A stretch of DNA of 7,040 nucleotides, from assembly GCA_035325905.1 (NCBI GenBank), contig DAOKYY010000139.1:1-7040 (forward strand), written 5' to 3'. The translations under genes and the position numbers were made by a program. The stretch is from DYGX01 sp035325905 (GTDB lineage Bacteria; Chloroflexota; Anaerolineae; Aggregatilineales; Aggregatilineaceae). Of the stretch, positions 1 to 6,150 are shown piece after piece (the first letter of the stretch is position 1; each line of letters starts with the position of its first letter). Under the pieces are notes generated by a model. The model worked only from the letters and a program-made list of their open reading frames with translations, had not been told where the DNA came from and searched no databases.

Positions 1-13
1 AACCGATCCCCAC

Positions 14-53
14 AAAAGCAAAAACGGGGCGGCCTGTGTATCCGGCCGCCCCG
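14..53 (-). terminator. Rho-independent terminator of the DUF4097 gene cluster
   Basis: A perfect 10-bp stem (CGGGGCGGCC at 25-34 with GGCCGCCCCG at 44-53) encloses a 9-nt loop. Read on the minus strand it is followed by TTTTTGCTTTT (complement of 14-24). It lies 22 bp beyond the stop codon of the lipoprotein gene, so it should end the minus-strand transcript of the regulator/DUF4097 cluster. The plus-strand reading has no T tract, so the signal is directional. Confidence 0.9.
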
Positions 54-75
54 CGAGGGTCTTCGCGTCGAGCGT

Positions 76-894
76 TTACCGCTTGTCGAGCGTGATATCC
101 CCGACGTTGGCGGCCAGCTTCAGCGCGGGGCCGCCGTCGCCGAGCGTCGCGGTCAGCGTCGCGCCGGGCACTTTCTCGGACAGCCTGCGCTGGCTCGCGG
201 CCAGCCCGCGCAGCGTGATCCCGCCGACCGCCGTCTGCGCCTCGACCGCCGCCGCCGTGTCTTGCGGCAGGCGCACGATCACCTTGCCGACGTCGGTCGT
301 CAGGCTGGCGCTGCCCGTCGCGGCGAGCGCCCCTTCAAACGTGACGTTGCCCACCTCCCCGGCAATCCGCGTGAGCGGCGCGGCGACCACGTCGTTGAGC
401 ACGATGTCCCCCACGTCCGCCGCGATATCGAGACGGCGTGGCGCTTGCACGCCCCGCACGTCAACATCCCCGACTGCGTTGCGCAGCACCAGGTCAATCG
501 ACGGCGGCACGCTGATCGTCAGGTCTACCTTATTCGTGCGCGGGTGATCGCGGAACTGCGTCTGGACCGCGTTGACCTGCACCCGGCCGTCTTCCTGCGT
601 GACCGTCACGGTCATCGCCGCCACTTCGCGCTCGGCCTGGGCCTTCGTCGCGGCGTAGGCGGTCAGCGTGTAGGCGACGGCGATCTCATGAGCGTCCTCG
701 GACTCCGCGCCGCGCAGCGTGATCGTGCCAACCCCGTTGCGCACGTCGAGCACCACCGGCGACGCGCCATCCACCACCACGACTTCCCGCCCGTCGGCGG
801 TCGCTTGTTCCGGCTCCAGCATTGACTCTCCGTTACATCCCATCAGGCTCACCATGCCGATCCCGATCAGCGCCAACATTGCTCGCTTGCCCAC
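76..894 (-). CDS. Lipoprotein with DUF4097-like repeated beta-strand region
   Basis: This is a predicted exported lipoprotein of 272 aa; its function is unknown. The N-terminus is a basic MGKR, a hydrophobic stretch, then the lipobox LMGC with the lipidated Cys at residue 20. After a linker the protein is built of strand-like units carrying VG-[DNGK]-[IV], with the VG at about residues 55, 141, 161, 181, 202, 223 and 264. The five central copies are spaced 20-21 residues apart. This pattern fits the DUF4097 'putative adhesin' family, which includes YvlB and LiaG in Bacillus and is thought to form a beta-helix or beta-solenoid outside the membrane. I chose the GTG at 894 because AGGAG lies 10 nt upstream. 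A GTG at 933 would add 13 residues but has no ribosome binding site and gives an unusually long signal peptide. It is the last gene of the minus-strand cluster and a paralogue of the upstream gene: both end with L-A-A-N-V-G-D-I. Confidence 0.85.
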   Translation of the reverse strand: MGKRAMLALIGIGMVSLMGCNGESMLEPEQATADGREVVVVDGASPVVLDVRNGVGTITLRGAESEDAHEIAVAYTLTAYAATKAQAEREVAAMTVTVTQEDGRVQVNAVQTQFRDHPRTNKVDLTISVPPSIDLVLRNAVGDVDVRGVQAPRRLDIAADVGDIVLNDVVAAPLTRIAGEVGNVTFEGALAATGSASLTTDVGKVIVRLPQDTAAAVEAQTAVGGITLRGLAASQRRLSEKVPGATLTATLGDGGPALKLAANVGDITLDKR

Positions 895-968
895 CGTGAC
901 TGCGCTCCTCGGTGCGTTTGTGAATGTTCGCACATAACATTACGCGCCGCGCAGCCCCCGGTTGCGCC

Positions 969-1868
969 CTACTCCGCGTCGATACGGATGTCGCCCACGT
1001 TGGCGGCCAGTTCCAGCAGGGGTGGGGCGCCGCTGCCCGCGCCAACCGTCCCGCGCCAGATATAGCCGGTTACTTCGTCCGTGTTCTCGACATCGGAAGT
1101 CGATAACGCCCGATCGACCGTAATATCGCCGACGTTCGTCTCCGCCTCGACGCGCGCGTACAGATCGCGCGGCAGGACCAGCCGGACCTCGCCGACATTC
1201 GTCTTGAAGCGCGAGTCGGCCAGGTCTGCGGTGAACACGCCGCTAAACCCGATCTCTCCGACGTTCACCTGCGCGTCCACGTGGCTGGCCTGCACCTCGC
1301 CGCCGATCCGCACCGCGCCCACGCCGCCGTTCACGTCCAGGTCGAAGACGGTGTTCGCGGGGACGGTGATGTTCAGATCGACCGAATCGACCCGCGCCAG
1401 CGAAAAACCCCCGCTGGGGCGGTCCACCGTCAGGCGGACCGCCCCCTCGCCCGCGTCTTCCAGGCGGACCGTCACGTCGTCCAGGCGGCTGCGCGCCTGG
1501 CTGCGGCTGATCCCATAGGCGCGCTTGAGATAATCGACCGCGATCACGCCAGCATCGCCCGTCTCAAGCGTGATGTCGCCGACCTCGTTGTCGATCACGA
1601 ACGTCAGCGCGTCCGCGGTCACGTCGAGCTGCTCGGAGCCGCGCTCGGTGACTTCGCTGCCCTCGATCACGGCGCTGAACACCACCCCGCCGATGCTGAG
1701 CACCGCCAGCGGCAGGATGAAGCACAGGCAGCACAGCATCACGCAGCCGCCCAGCAAGAACCACGGCCAGCGACGGCGGCGCGGCGGCTCCGGCTGCAAG
1801 TAATAATCGTCGCGCCGTTTTCTCTTTTCCGGCTCGATGATCTCGGCTTCGATCGGCTCAGCGTCCAT
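969..1868 (-). CDS. Membrane-anchored DUF4097-like repeat protein
   Basis: A 299-aa protein of unknown function. Residues 1-35 are charged (acidic start, then KRKRR and RRRR), followed by one membrane segment at about 37-66 that is Cys-rich at its start (CVMLCCLC). The rest should be extracytoplasmic by the positive-inside rule. The outer part repeats the VG-[DE]-[IV] strand motif, with VG at residues 96, 183, 203, 225, 246 and 291 and a spacing of about 20-22 in the middle block. It shares its architecture and C-terminal ANVGDI with the downstream lipoprotein, so the two look like products of a tandem duplication; 14 identical bases occur at 104-117 and 997-1010. The ATG at 1866-1868 is preceded by GGGAG with an 8-nt spacer. 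The gene follows the Fur-like gene by 82 bp on the same strand with no clear terminator between them, so cotranscription is likely. A sensing or adhesion role at the envelope is only a guess. Confidence 0.85.
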   Translation of the reverse strand: MDAEPIEAEIIEPEKRKRRDDYYLQPEPPRRRRWPWFLLGGCVMLCCLCFILPLAVLSIGGVVFSAVIEGSEVTERGSEQLDVTADALTFVIDNEVGDITLETGDAGVIAVDYLKRAYGISRSQARSRLDDVTVRLEDAGEGAVRLTVDRPSGGFSLARVDSVDLNITVPANTVFDLDVNGGVGAVRIGGEVQASHVDAQVNVGEIGFSGVFTADLADSRFKTNVGEVRLVLPRDLYARVEAETNVGDITVDRALSTSDVENTDEVTGYIWRGTVGAGSGAPPLLELAANVGDIRIDAE

Positions 1869-1950
1869 CGTTCAGTCTCCCAGCTGCGCGGCGAGCGAGC
1901 ATTCATCCCTGTATACGCACCGGCCAGGAGCGCCGTTGCGCGGCGGTCGC

Positions 1951-2505
1951 TCAGTCGCCGGAGGGCGCGACGCCGTTTTCTTCCTCGGCCGCCAGCGCGG
2001 CGGTGCAGGCGGCGCAGTAGCCCGTGAAGCACGAATGCGCGGCGATGATCGTCACGCCCAGCGTGGCGGTCACTTCCTCGCGGAAGGCGTCCACAATGTC
2101 CGGCTCGACCGGGACCTCGCGCCCGCAGCGTTTGCAGGTCAGCGTGTAGCGCTCGTAGACCGAGCGGAAGCGATATTCTTCGCGGCCCTGCTCGTCGCCG
2201 ACGTTGCGCCCATCGACCAGCCGCATCTCCTTGAACAGCGCCAGCGTGCGGTAGACCGTCGCCAGGCTGAGCGTGCTCCCGCGCTGGTTCGCCAGCCGGT
2301 GCAGCGCCTCGGCGCTGAGATAGCGCCGCTGGTGGCGCAGCACGTCCAGCAGGGCGCGGCGCTGATCGGTGACGCGGTGCCCGGCGCGGCGGAACGCCTC
2401 CAGAATGGCGGCTTCTTCGCGGTCAGACGCGCCCGCCGCCGCCGGAACGCCGAGATCGCCGACCGGCACGAACCCCGTCGACGGGGAATCAGGTAACGTT
2501 GTCAT
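1951..2505 (-). CDS. Fur-family transcriptional regulator with degenerate sensing site
   Basis: A cytoplasmic DNA-binding repressor of the Fur/Zur/PerR family, 184 aa. The winged-helix domain spans about residues 30-100, with HRVTDQRRALLDVL and the hallmark recognition helix SLATVYRTL at about 80-88. The dimerisation domain retains two Cys pairs, CKRC (124-127) and CAAC (164-167), which match the structural Zn site, plus a His in AHS at 157. The positions that carry the regulatory ligands in E. coli Fur (H33, E81, H88, H90) align with Y, R, R and T. The usual His-rich loop is S-V-Y-E-R-Y. The N-terminus has a Pro/Gly/Ala-rich extension of about 25 residues. I chose the ATG at 2503-2505 because a promoter is visible at 2540-2569. 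An in-frame ATG at 2562 would lie upstream of the predicted transcript start. It diverges from the iron-complex-type ABC operon and heads the DUF4097 cluster, so it may control both. The metal or signal it senses cannot be assigned. Confidence 0.9.
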   Translation of the reverse strand: MTTLPDSPSTGFVPVGDLGVPAAAGASDREEAAILEAFRRAGHRVTDQRRALLDVLRHQRRYLSAEALHRLANQRGSTLSLATVYRTLALFKEMRLVDGRNVGDEQGREEYRFRSVYERYTLTCKRCGREVPVEPDIVDAFREEVTATLGVTIIAAHSCFTGYCAACTAALAAEEENGVAPSGD

Positions 2506-2532
2506 CGCGTCTTCTTGTTCTTTCTCGACCCT

Positions 2533-2569
2533 GTCTGCAATTATGTCACAGACGCGCCACATCCGTTAA
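2533..2569 (-). promoter_or_regulatory. Promoter and dyad operator of the fur-like gene
   Basis: On the minus strand the -35 box TTAACG (2564-2569) and an extended -10 TGACATAAT (CATAAT at 2540-2545) are separated by 18 bp. Transcription should start near 2533, about 28 nt before the chosen ATG. A dyad with arms GTCTG (2533-2537) and CAGAC (2549-2553) is centred on the -10 and spans 21 bp, the size of a Fur-family site. This suggests autoregulation. The boxes are seen in the sequence; the activity and the operator role are inferred. Confidence 0.5.
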
Positions 2570-2590
2570 TTCCGCCCGCAAGGCTGTTAT

Positions 2591-2675
2591 GCCCGCCACA
2601 TCGAGCGGGCCTGCGGTTTGCCTCACCCCCGGCCTCGCTGCGCTCGGCCTTTCCCTCTCTCCAAATTGGGAGGCG
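2591..2675. repeat. GC-rich intergenic hairpin and dispersed-type repeat
   Basis: This is part of the 365-bp gene-free stretch between the divergent fur-like gene (start 2505) and the ABC operon (start 2871). A perfect 6-bp hairpin, GCCCGC (2591-2596) with GCGGGC (2605-2610), is followed by the run GGTTTGCCTCACCCCC (2615-2630), a GGCC/GGCC segment and CTCTCC-AAAT-TGGGAG (2657-2672). From memory, 'CCTCACCCCC...CTCTCCC...GGGAG' sequences recur between genes in Chloroflexota genomes. Only one copy is present here, so its dispersed nature is not shown by this window. No T tract follows, so it is not a terminator. Confidence 0.45.
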
Positions 2676-2711
2676 CGCCCGCGCCGGGCAGGAGCCGAGG
2701 TAAGCGCGCGC

Positions 2712-2763
2712 AGTTTCGCAGAAACTCTACCAAATTGCTAACAAATTCTATAGATTTTAGTAG
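2712..2763 (+). promoter_or_regulatory. AT-rich palindromic operator/promoter candidate for the ABC operon
   Basis: In otherwise GC-rich DNA, 2712-2768 is AT-rich and holds two dyads. AGTTTC-GCA-GAAACT (2712-2726) is a perfect 6-bp inverted repeat. A larger palindrome is centred on CTATAG (2748-2753), with half-sites CTAACAAATT and ATTTTAGTAG spanning 2738-2763; about 20 of 26 positions are symmetric. A weak promoter (TTGCTA at 2735-2740, 17 bp, TAGTAG at 2758-2763) would overlap the palindrome, the layout expected for repression by a dimeric regulator. The divergent Fur-like protein is the obvious candidate. The sequence does not closely match the classical Fur box. No cobalamin-riboswitch box is visible in the leader at 2764-2870. 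Confidence 0.4.
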
Positions 2764-2870
2764 TTTTCGAGATTGCCGGGCGCGCCGGGAGCCGGTAGAA
2801 TTCGGAGCGCAACTGAGAGAACTCTTACCCTGTACCGTCACCTTTACCATCTGTTAGGAGAAAACCCGGC

Positions 2871-3803
2871 ATGAAACAGCTTATTCCCCTGCGTCGCGGT
2901 CTAATCGGCCTGCTGGCTCTCGCGCTTGTGCTGGCGCTCGGCGCGCCCCTGGCGTTCGCGCAGGACGCTGAAGCGCGCACCTTCACCGACGCGCTGGGCC
3001 GCGAGGTCACGCTCGAAGCCCCGCCGCAGCGCGTCGTCGGCCTGAGCGCCTCGATCATCGACGTGTTGTTCGCGCTCGGCGTCACCCCGGCGGGCGTCAC
3101 CGAGGGCATCGAGAACCCCGCCGCCGCCGGTCTGCCGACCTTCGGCACCGGCTACCAGCTTGACTTCGAAGCGATGGCCGCGCTGGAGCCGGACCTGATC
3201 ATCGCCAACGCGCAGCTTCAGGCCCAGATGGCCGACCAGCTCAGCGCCATCGCGCCGACGCTCTACGTCCTGACGCTGACCGCCGATGACGTGCCCGCCA
3301 ACATCCGCCTGATCGGCGAGGCGACCTGGAAGGACACCACCGCCGCCGCGCTGGCAAAGGCGTATGAAGACTTCCTGGCGTTCGTGCCGGTCGCCGCGGC
3401 GGGCCACGAAGGCCCCTCGGTCCTGATCATCGTCGGCACGCTCCAAATGCCGAACTTCGGCAAGAGCACGACCTACCTGGGCGACATGGTCGTCAAGCTC
3501 GGCGGGACGATCGTCGGCGATGACCAGCCGGACGCCGGCCCCTTCCCCGGCTACGCGCAGCTCAGCCTGGAGTCCGTCGTCGAAGCCGACCCGGACATGA
3601 TCCTGACGATCACGCGCGGCGCGCCCGGCACGGCTCCTATTCCCGAAGCGATGGAGTCCGACCCGATCTGGTCGTCGCTGAGCGCCTTCCAGAACGGCCG
3701 GGTCTACGAGCTGGATAACCGGCTCTACGTCGAAGCGCCCGGCCCGCGCTTCACCGAGGCGATCACCAACCTGTTCCAGCTGTTCTACGGCGGAGAGGGC
3801 TAG
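2871..3803 (+). CDS. Substrate-binding protein of a FecB/FepB/BtuF-type ABC importer
   Basis: An extracytoplasmic binding protein of 310 aa that would capture an iron-siderophore, heme or corrinoid and deliver it to the permease encoded next. Residues 1-30 form a classical signal peptide (basic KQLIPLRRG, hydrophobic core, AFA cleavage site before QDAE). The mature protein begins with TFTDALGREVTLEAPPQRVV, the typical start of the Peripla_BP_2/TroA-like family. Further family features are the GV.P.GVTEGIENP segment (70-83), FEAMAALEPDLIIAN (99-113), and a second lobe with VLIIVG (184-189) and ESVVEADPDMIL (234-245). There is no lipobox and no cysteine at all, so nothing visible anchors it to a membrane, which is unusual if the organism is a monoderm. 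The ATG has AGGAG at 2856-2860, 10 nt upstream. It is the first gene of a three-gene operon. The substrate cannot be read from the sequence; the Fur-family neighbour favours an iron complex. Confidence 0.9.
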   Translation: MKQLIPLRRGLIGLLALALVLALGAPLAFAQDAEARTFTDALGREVTLEAPPQRVVGLSASIIDVLFALGVTPAGVTEGIENPAAAGLPTFGTGYQLDFEAMAALEPDLIIANAQLQAQMADQLSAIAPTLYVLTLTADDVPANIRLIGEATWKDTTAAALAKAYEDFLAFVPVAAAGHEGPSVLIIVGTLQMPNFGKSTTYLGDMVVKLGGTIVGDDQPDAGPFPGYAQLSLESVVEADPDMILTITRGAPGTAPIPEAMESDPIWSSLSAFQNGRVYELDNRLYVEAPGPRFTEAITNLFQLFYGGEG

Positions 3804-4885
3804 TGCACCTTCCGGCGCAGGCTGCCCCGCTGATTCCCGTGCAGCAGTTCGCAAGCCAGGCGCGTTGGCGCCTGGCTTCGCGCACGCTGGTCGGCGTGCT
3901 GAGCGCCTTGCTGCTGCTGGGCGGGATCGTCTATTCGCTCGGCAGCGGCTCGGTCAGCATCCCGGCGGCTGACGTGATCGCCGCGCTGCGCGACCGCGCC
4001 AGCGTCGCGAAGATGACCGGCATCATCGTCCACGAGGTGCGCCTGCCGCGCGTGCTGATCGGCGCGCTGGTCGGCATGAACCTGGGCGTCGCCGGGACGC
4101 TGCTGCAAGGCGTCGTGCGCTCGCCGCTGGCCGACCCGTACATTCTCGGCGTCTCGGCGGGCGGCGGGCTGGCGGCGGCGGTCACGTCGCTGATGATCCC
4201 GGACTTTCCGCCGGGCGCGGTGCCGATGGCGGCTTTCGCCGGCTCGCTGATCGGCGCGCTGGTGGTCTACGCCGTGGCGTGGGACGGCAGCGGCGTGACG
4301 ACCACCCGGCTGGCGCTGGCGGGCGTCGCGCTGACGACCATGCTCAGCGCCTTCACGACCACGATCGTCGTGATGACGGTCGAGGTCGGCGCGCAGACCG
4401 TCTTTCAATGGCTGGTGGGCGGCCTGTACACCGCCGGGTGGACGCAGTATCATCTGATCGTCCCGTACAGCGCGGCGGGATTCATCCTGGCGATGCTGCT
4501 CGCCGGGCGCGCCAACATCCTCGCGCTGGGCGACGACGTGGCCCAGGGCCTCGGCCTGCGCGTCGAGCAGACCCGCTTCCTGATGAGCGCGGTCGCCGCC
4601 GTGCTGGCCGGAAGCTCGGTCGCGGTGGCGGGGCTGGTCGCCTTCGTCGGGCTGCTGGTGCCGAACATCGCGCGGCGGCTGGTCGGGTCGGACTTCCGCT
4701 TCCTGATCCCGACGAGCATGTTGCTCGGCGGCGCGCTGATGGTCTGGGCGGACGCCTTCGCGCGCGTCACGTTCCCGGCGCTGCTCGGCAACGCGAACGT
4801 CGAGATTCCGGTCGGCATCGTGACGGCGGTGATCGGCGGGCCGCTGTTCCTGTGGCTGGTGCGCGCGCGCCGCGCCCAGTGGTAG
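3803..4885 (+). CDS. FecCD-family ABC transporter permease
   Basis: A polytopic membrane permease of 360 aa (BtuC/FepD/FhuB family), expected to form a homodimeric channel of about 20 helices. The family signatures are clear: EVRLPRVLIGALVGMNLG (78-95), GTLLQGVVRSPLADPYILGV (98-117), the ALGDDVAQGLGL coupling region (241-252), and VAFVGLLVPNIARRLVGSD (279-297). The C-terminus carries EIPVGIVTAVIGGPLFLWL (334-352). The length is about normal, with a short N-terminal extension of about 25 residues before the first helix. The GTG start at 3803 overlaps the last base of the binding-protein stop (taGTG). GGAGAGGG lies just upstream, so translation is probably coupled. A later start cannot be excluded. 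A single permease gene indicates a homodimer, as in BtuC. Confidence 0.93.
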   Translation: MHLPAQAAPLIPVQQFASQARWRLASRTLVGVLSALLLLGGIVYSLGSGSVSIPAADVIAALRDRASVAKMTGIIVHEVRLPRVLIGALVGMNLGVAGTLLQGVVRSPLADPYILGVSAGGGLAAAVTSLMIPDFPPGAVPMAAFAGSLIGALVVYAVAWDGSGVTTTRLALAGVALTTMLSAFTTTIVVMTVEVGAQTVFQWLVGGLYTAGWTQYHLIVPYSAAGFILAMLLAGRANILALGDDVAQGLGLRVEQTRFLMSAVAAVLAGSSVAVAGLVAFVGLLVPNIARRLVGSDFRFLIPTSMLLGGALMVWADAFARVTFPALLGNANVEIPVGIVTAVIGGPLFLWLVRARRAQW

Positions 4886-4913
4886 ACGGTGTAGAGAGCA
4901 AGGATGACGCGGT

Positions 4914-5789
4914 ATGCCTATTCTGTCGGCTGATCGTCTGACGCTCGGCTACCGGCGCGACGCGCCGGTCGTGCGCGATCTCTCGCTGGCGGTCGAGCCG
5001 GGCGAGATTGTGGCGCTGGTCGGGCCGAACGGCTCCGGCAAGAGCACGCTGCTGCGCGCGCTGGCCCGGCTGATGCGCCCGCAGAGCGGGACCGTCCTGC
5101 TCGACGGGCGCGCCATCCACCGCCAGAGCACGCGCAGAGTCGCGCAGCAGCTCGCGATCCTGCCGCAGAACCCGGCCGCGCCCGAAGACCTGACCGTGCG
5201 CGATCTGGTCGCGCGCGGGCGCTTCGCGCGGCAGGCGTGGTGGCGCCCAGCGACGCACCACGACCAGGACGTGATCGGCTGGGCGCTGGACATGACCGGG
5301 CTGGCGGAGTTCGCGCCGCGCCGCCTCAGCACGCTGTCCGGCGGCGAGCGCCAGCGGGCGTGGATCGCGCTCGCGCTGGCCCAGGAGCCGCGCGTCCTGC
5401 TGCTCGACGAGCCGACTACCTTCCTCGACATCAGCCACCAGCTGGAGGTCATGACGCTGTTGCAGACGCTCAACCGCGAGAGCAAGCTCAGCATCGTGAT
5501 GGTGCTGCACGATCTGAACCAGGCGGCGCGCTTCAGCCACCGGCTGATCGCGATCCGGGACGGGCAGGTCTACGCCGCCGGGACGCCGGACGAGGTGCTG
5601 ACTGAAGCGATGATGAGCGAAGTGTTCCAGGTGGAAGGTGCGATCGGGCGTGACCCGTATGCCGGGACGCCGGTCTTCACGCCGTTACAGTCGGTGCGCG
5701 GGCGAAATGGACACGAGCGGCCCGGCGCGGGGCAGACCGGCGGGCCGCCGCTCGTCGAGGCGCTAGCGCGGGCGCAGCAGCCCCAGTAG
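4914..5789 (+). CDS. ABC transporter ATP-binding protein, FepC/FecE/BtuD type
   Basis: The cytoplasmic ATPase that powers the importer, 291 aa. All motifs are intact: Walker A GPNGSGKST (37-45), Q-loop in AILPQN (Q85), signature LSGGE (141-145), Walker B VLLLDEPTTFLD (161-172) and the switch His in VLHDLNQA (H199). The segment DGQVYAAGTPDEVLT (216-230) is typical of the iron-complex/B12 subfamily (COG1120). The ATG is 28 bp after the permease stop and is preceded by AAGGA with a 9-nt spacer. The last 30 or so residues (from about 260) are a Gly/Pro/Arg-rich tail beyond the usual family end. The final 27 bp overlap the 3' end of the convergent small membrane-protein gene. No intrinsic terminator for the plus strand is visible after this gene, so antisense read-through is possible. 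Confidence 0.95.
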   Translation: MPILSADRLTLGYRRDAPVVRDLSLAVEPGEIVALVGPNGSGKSTLLRALARLMRPQSGTVLLDGRAIHRQSTRRVAQQLAILPQNPAAPEDLTVRDLVARGRFARQAWWRPATHHDQDVIGWALDMTGLAEFAPRRLSTLSGGERQRAWIALALAQEPRVLLLDEPTTFLDISHQLEVMTLLQTLNRESKLSIVMVLHDLNQAARFSHRLIAIRDGQVYAAGTPDEVLTEAMMSEVFQVEGAIGRDPYAGTPVFTPLQSVRGRNGHERPGAGQTGGPPLVEALARAQQPQ

Positions 5790-6065
5790 CTCCATCATTC
5801 GGAAGACGATCACGCCGAAGACCCCCAGGATCAGCGCGGCGCGCGCGATCGCGAACAGGCTGCCGATCAGGTCGATCAGCGGCTTGAAGATCAGCAGGGC
5901 GCGCAGCAGCACCCGCAGCAGGTCCTTCGGCACGTCAAAGACGTTCTTCACTCCTGAGAGCACCGTGCGCGGCAGCATCAGCTCACGCAGAACCAGCAGC
6001 GTCACCACACCGATGCCGATCATGCGGCCAAGCTGCGGATCACGTGTTTCGGTCTGTGTGGTCAT
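5763..6065 (-). CDS. Small membrane protein of unknown function (100 aa)
   Basis: I do not recognise a family. The 100-aa protein has a hydrophilic start (MTTQTETRDPQLGR) and a first membrane segment at about 14-31. An amphipathic basic stretch, VPKDLLRVLLRALLIFKPL, spans about 45-63, and a second hydrophobic segment lies at about 66-90. It ends in a basic LLRPR. The ATG at 6063-6065 has AGGGG 7 nt upstream, and a TATAAT promoter lies further upstream at 6113-6118, which supports it as a real gene. Its 3' end overlaps the convergent ATPase gene by 27 bp. The neighbour upstream on the same strand also encodes a tiny membrane protein, so the two may act in the same process; that is inference only. 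Confidence 0.75.
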   Translation of the reverse strand: MTTQTETRDPQLGRMIGIGVVTLLVLRELMLPRTVLSGVKNVFDVPKDLLRVLLRALLIFKPLIDLIGSLFAIARAALILGVFGVIVFRMMELLGLLRPR

Positions 6066-6112
6066 GCGTTTCCCCTCTCGCGCTCGATCAGATAATCGGT
6101 CTCACTATGTTG

Positions 6113-6143
6113 ATTATAGGCTGTTCCCGGCGCGCTGGCGCAA
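6113..6143 (-). promoter_or_regulatory. Sigma70-type promoter for the 100-aa membrane protein
   Basis: On the minus strand a perfect -10 TATAAT (complement of 6113-6118) is preceded, after 19 bp, by TTGCGC (complement of 6138-6143) as a partial -35. The transcript would start near 6106 and have a leader of about 40 nt with a good ribosome binding site. The -35 abuts the outer edge of the 10-nt repeat array, so the array lies immediately upstream of this promoter. Confidence 0.55.
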
Positions 6144-6150
6144 CAGAAGC

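Noticed and set aside
895..933. GTG at 933 as start of the lipoprotein.
   Set aside because: No ribosome binding site, while AGGAG precedes the GTG at 894, which yields a normal 20-residue lipoprotein signal.
2506..2562. Start of the Fur-like protein at the ATG at 2562 (19 extra residues).
   Set aside because: It would lie upstream of the predicted transcript start and has no ribosome binding site.
2764..2870. Cobalamin or other riboswitch before the importer operon.
   Set aside because: No GCCACTG-type B12 box or other conserved core is visible, and the leader is short.
2901..3854. Long minus-strand open frame opposite the binding-protein gene, with similar ones opposite the permease, ATPase and DUF4097 genes.
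   Set aside because: These are Arg/Ala/His-rich mirror frames typical of high-GC codon usage; the opposite frames encode clear families.
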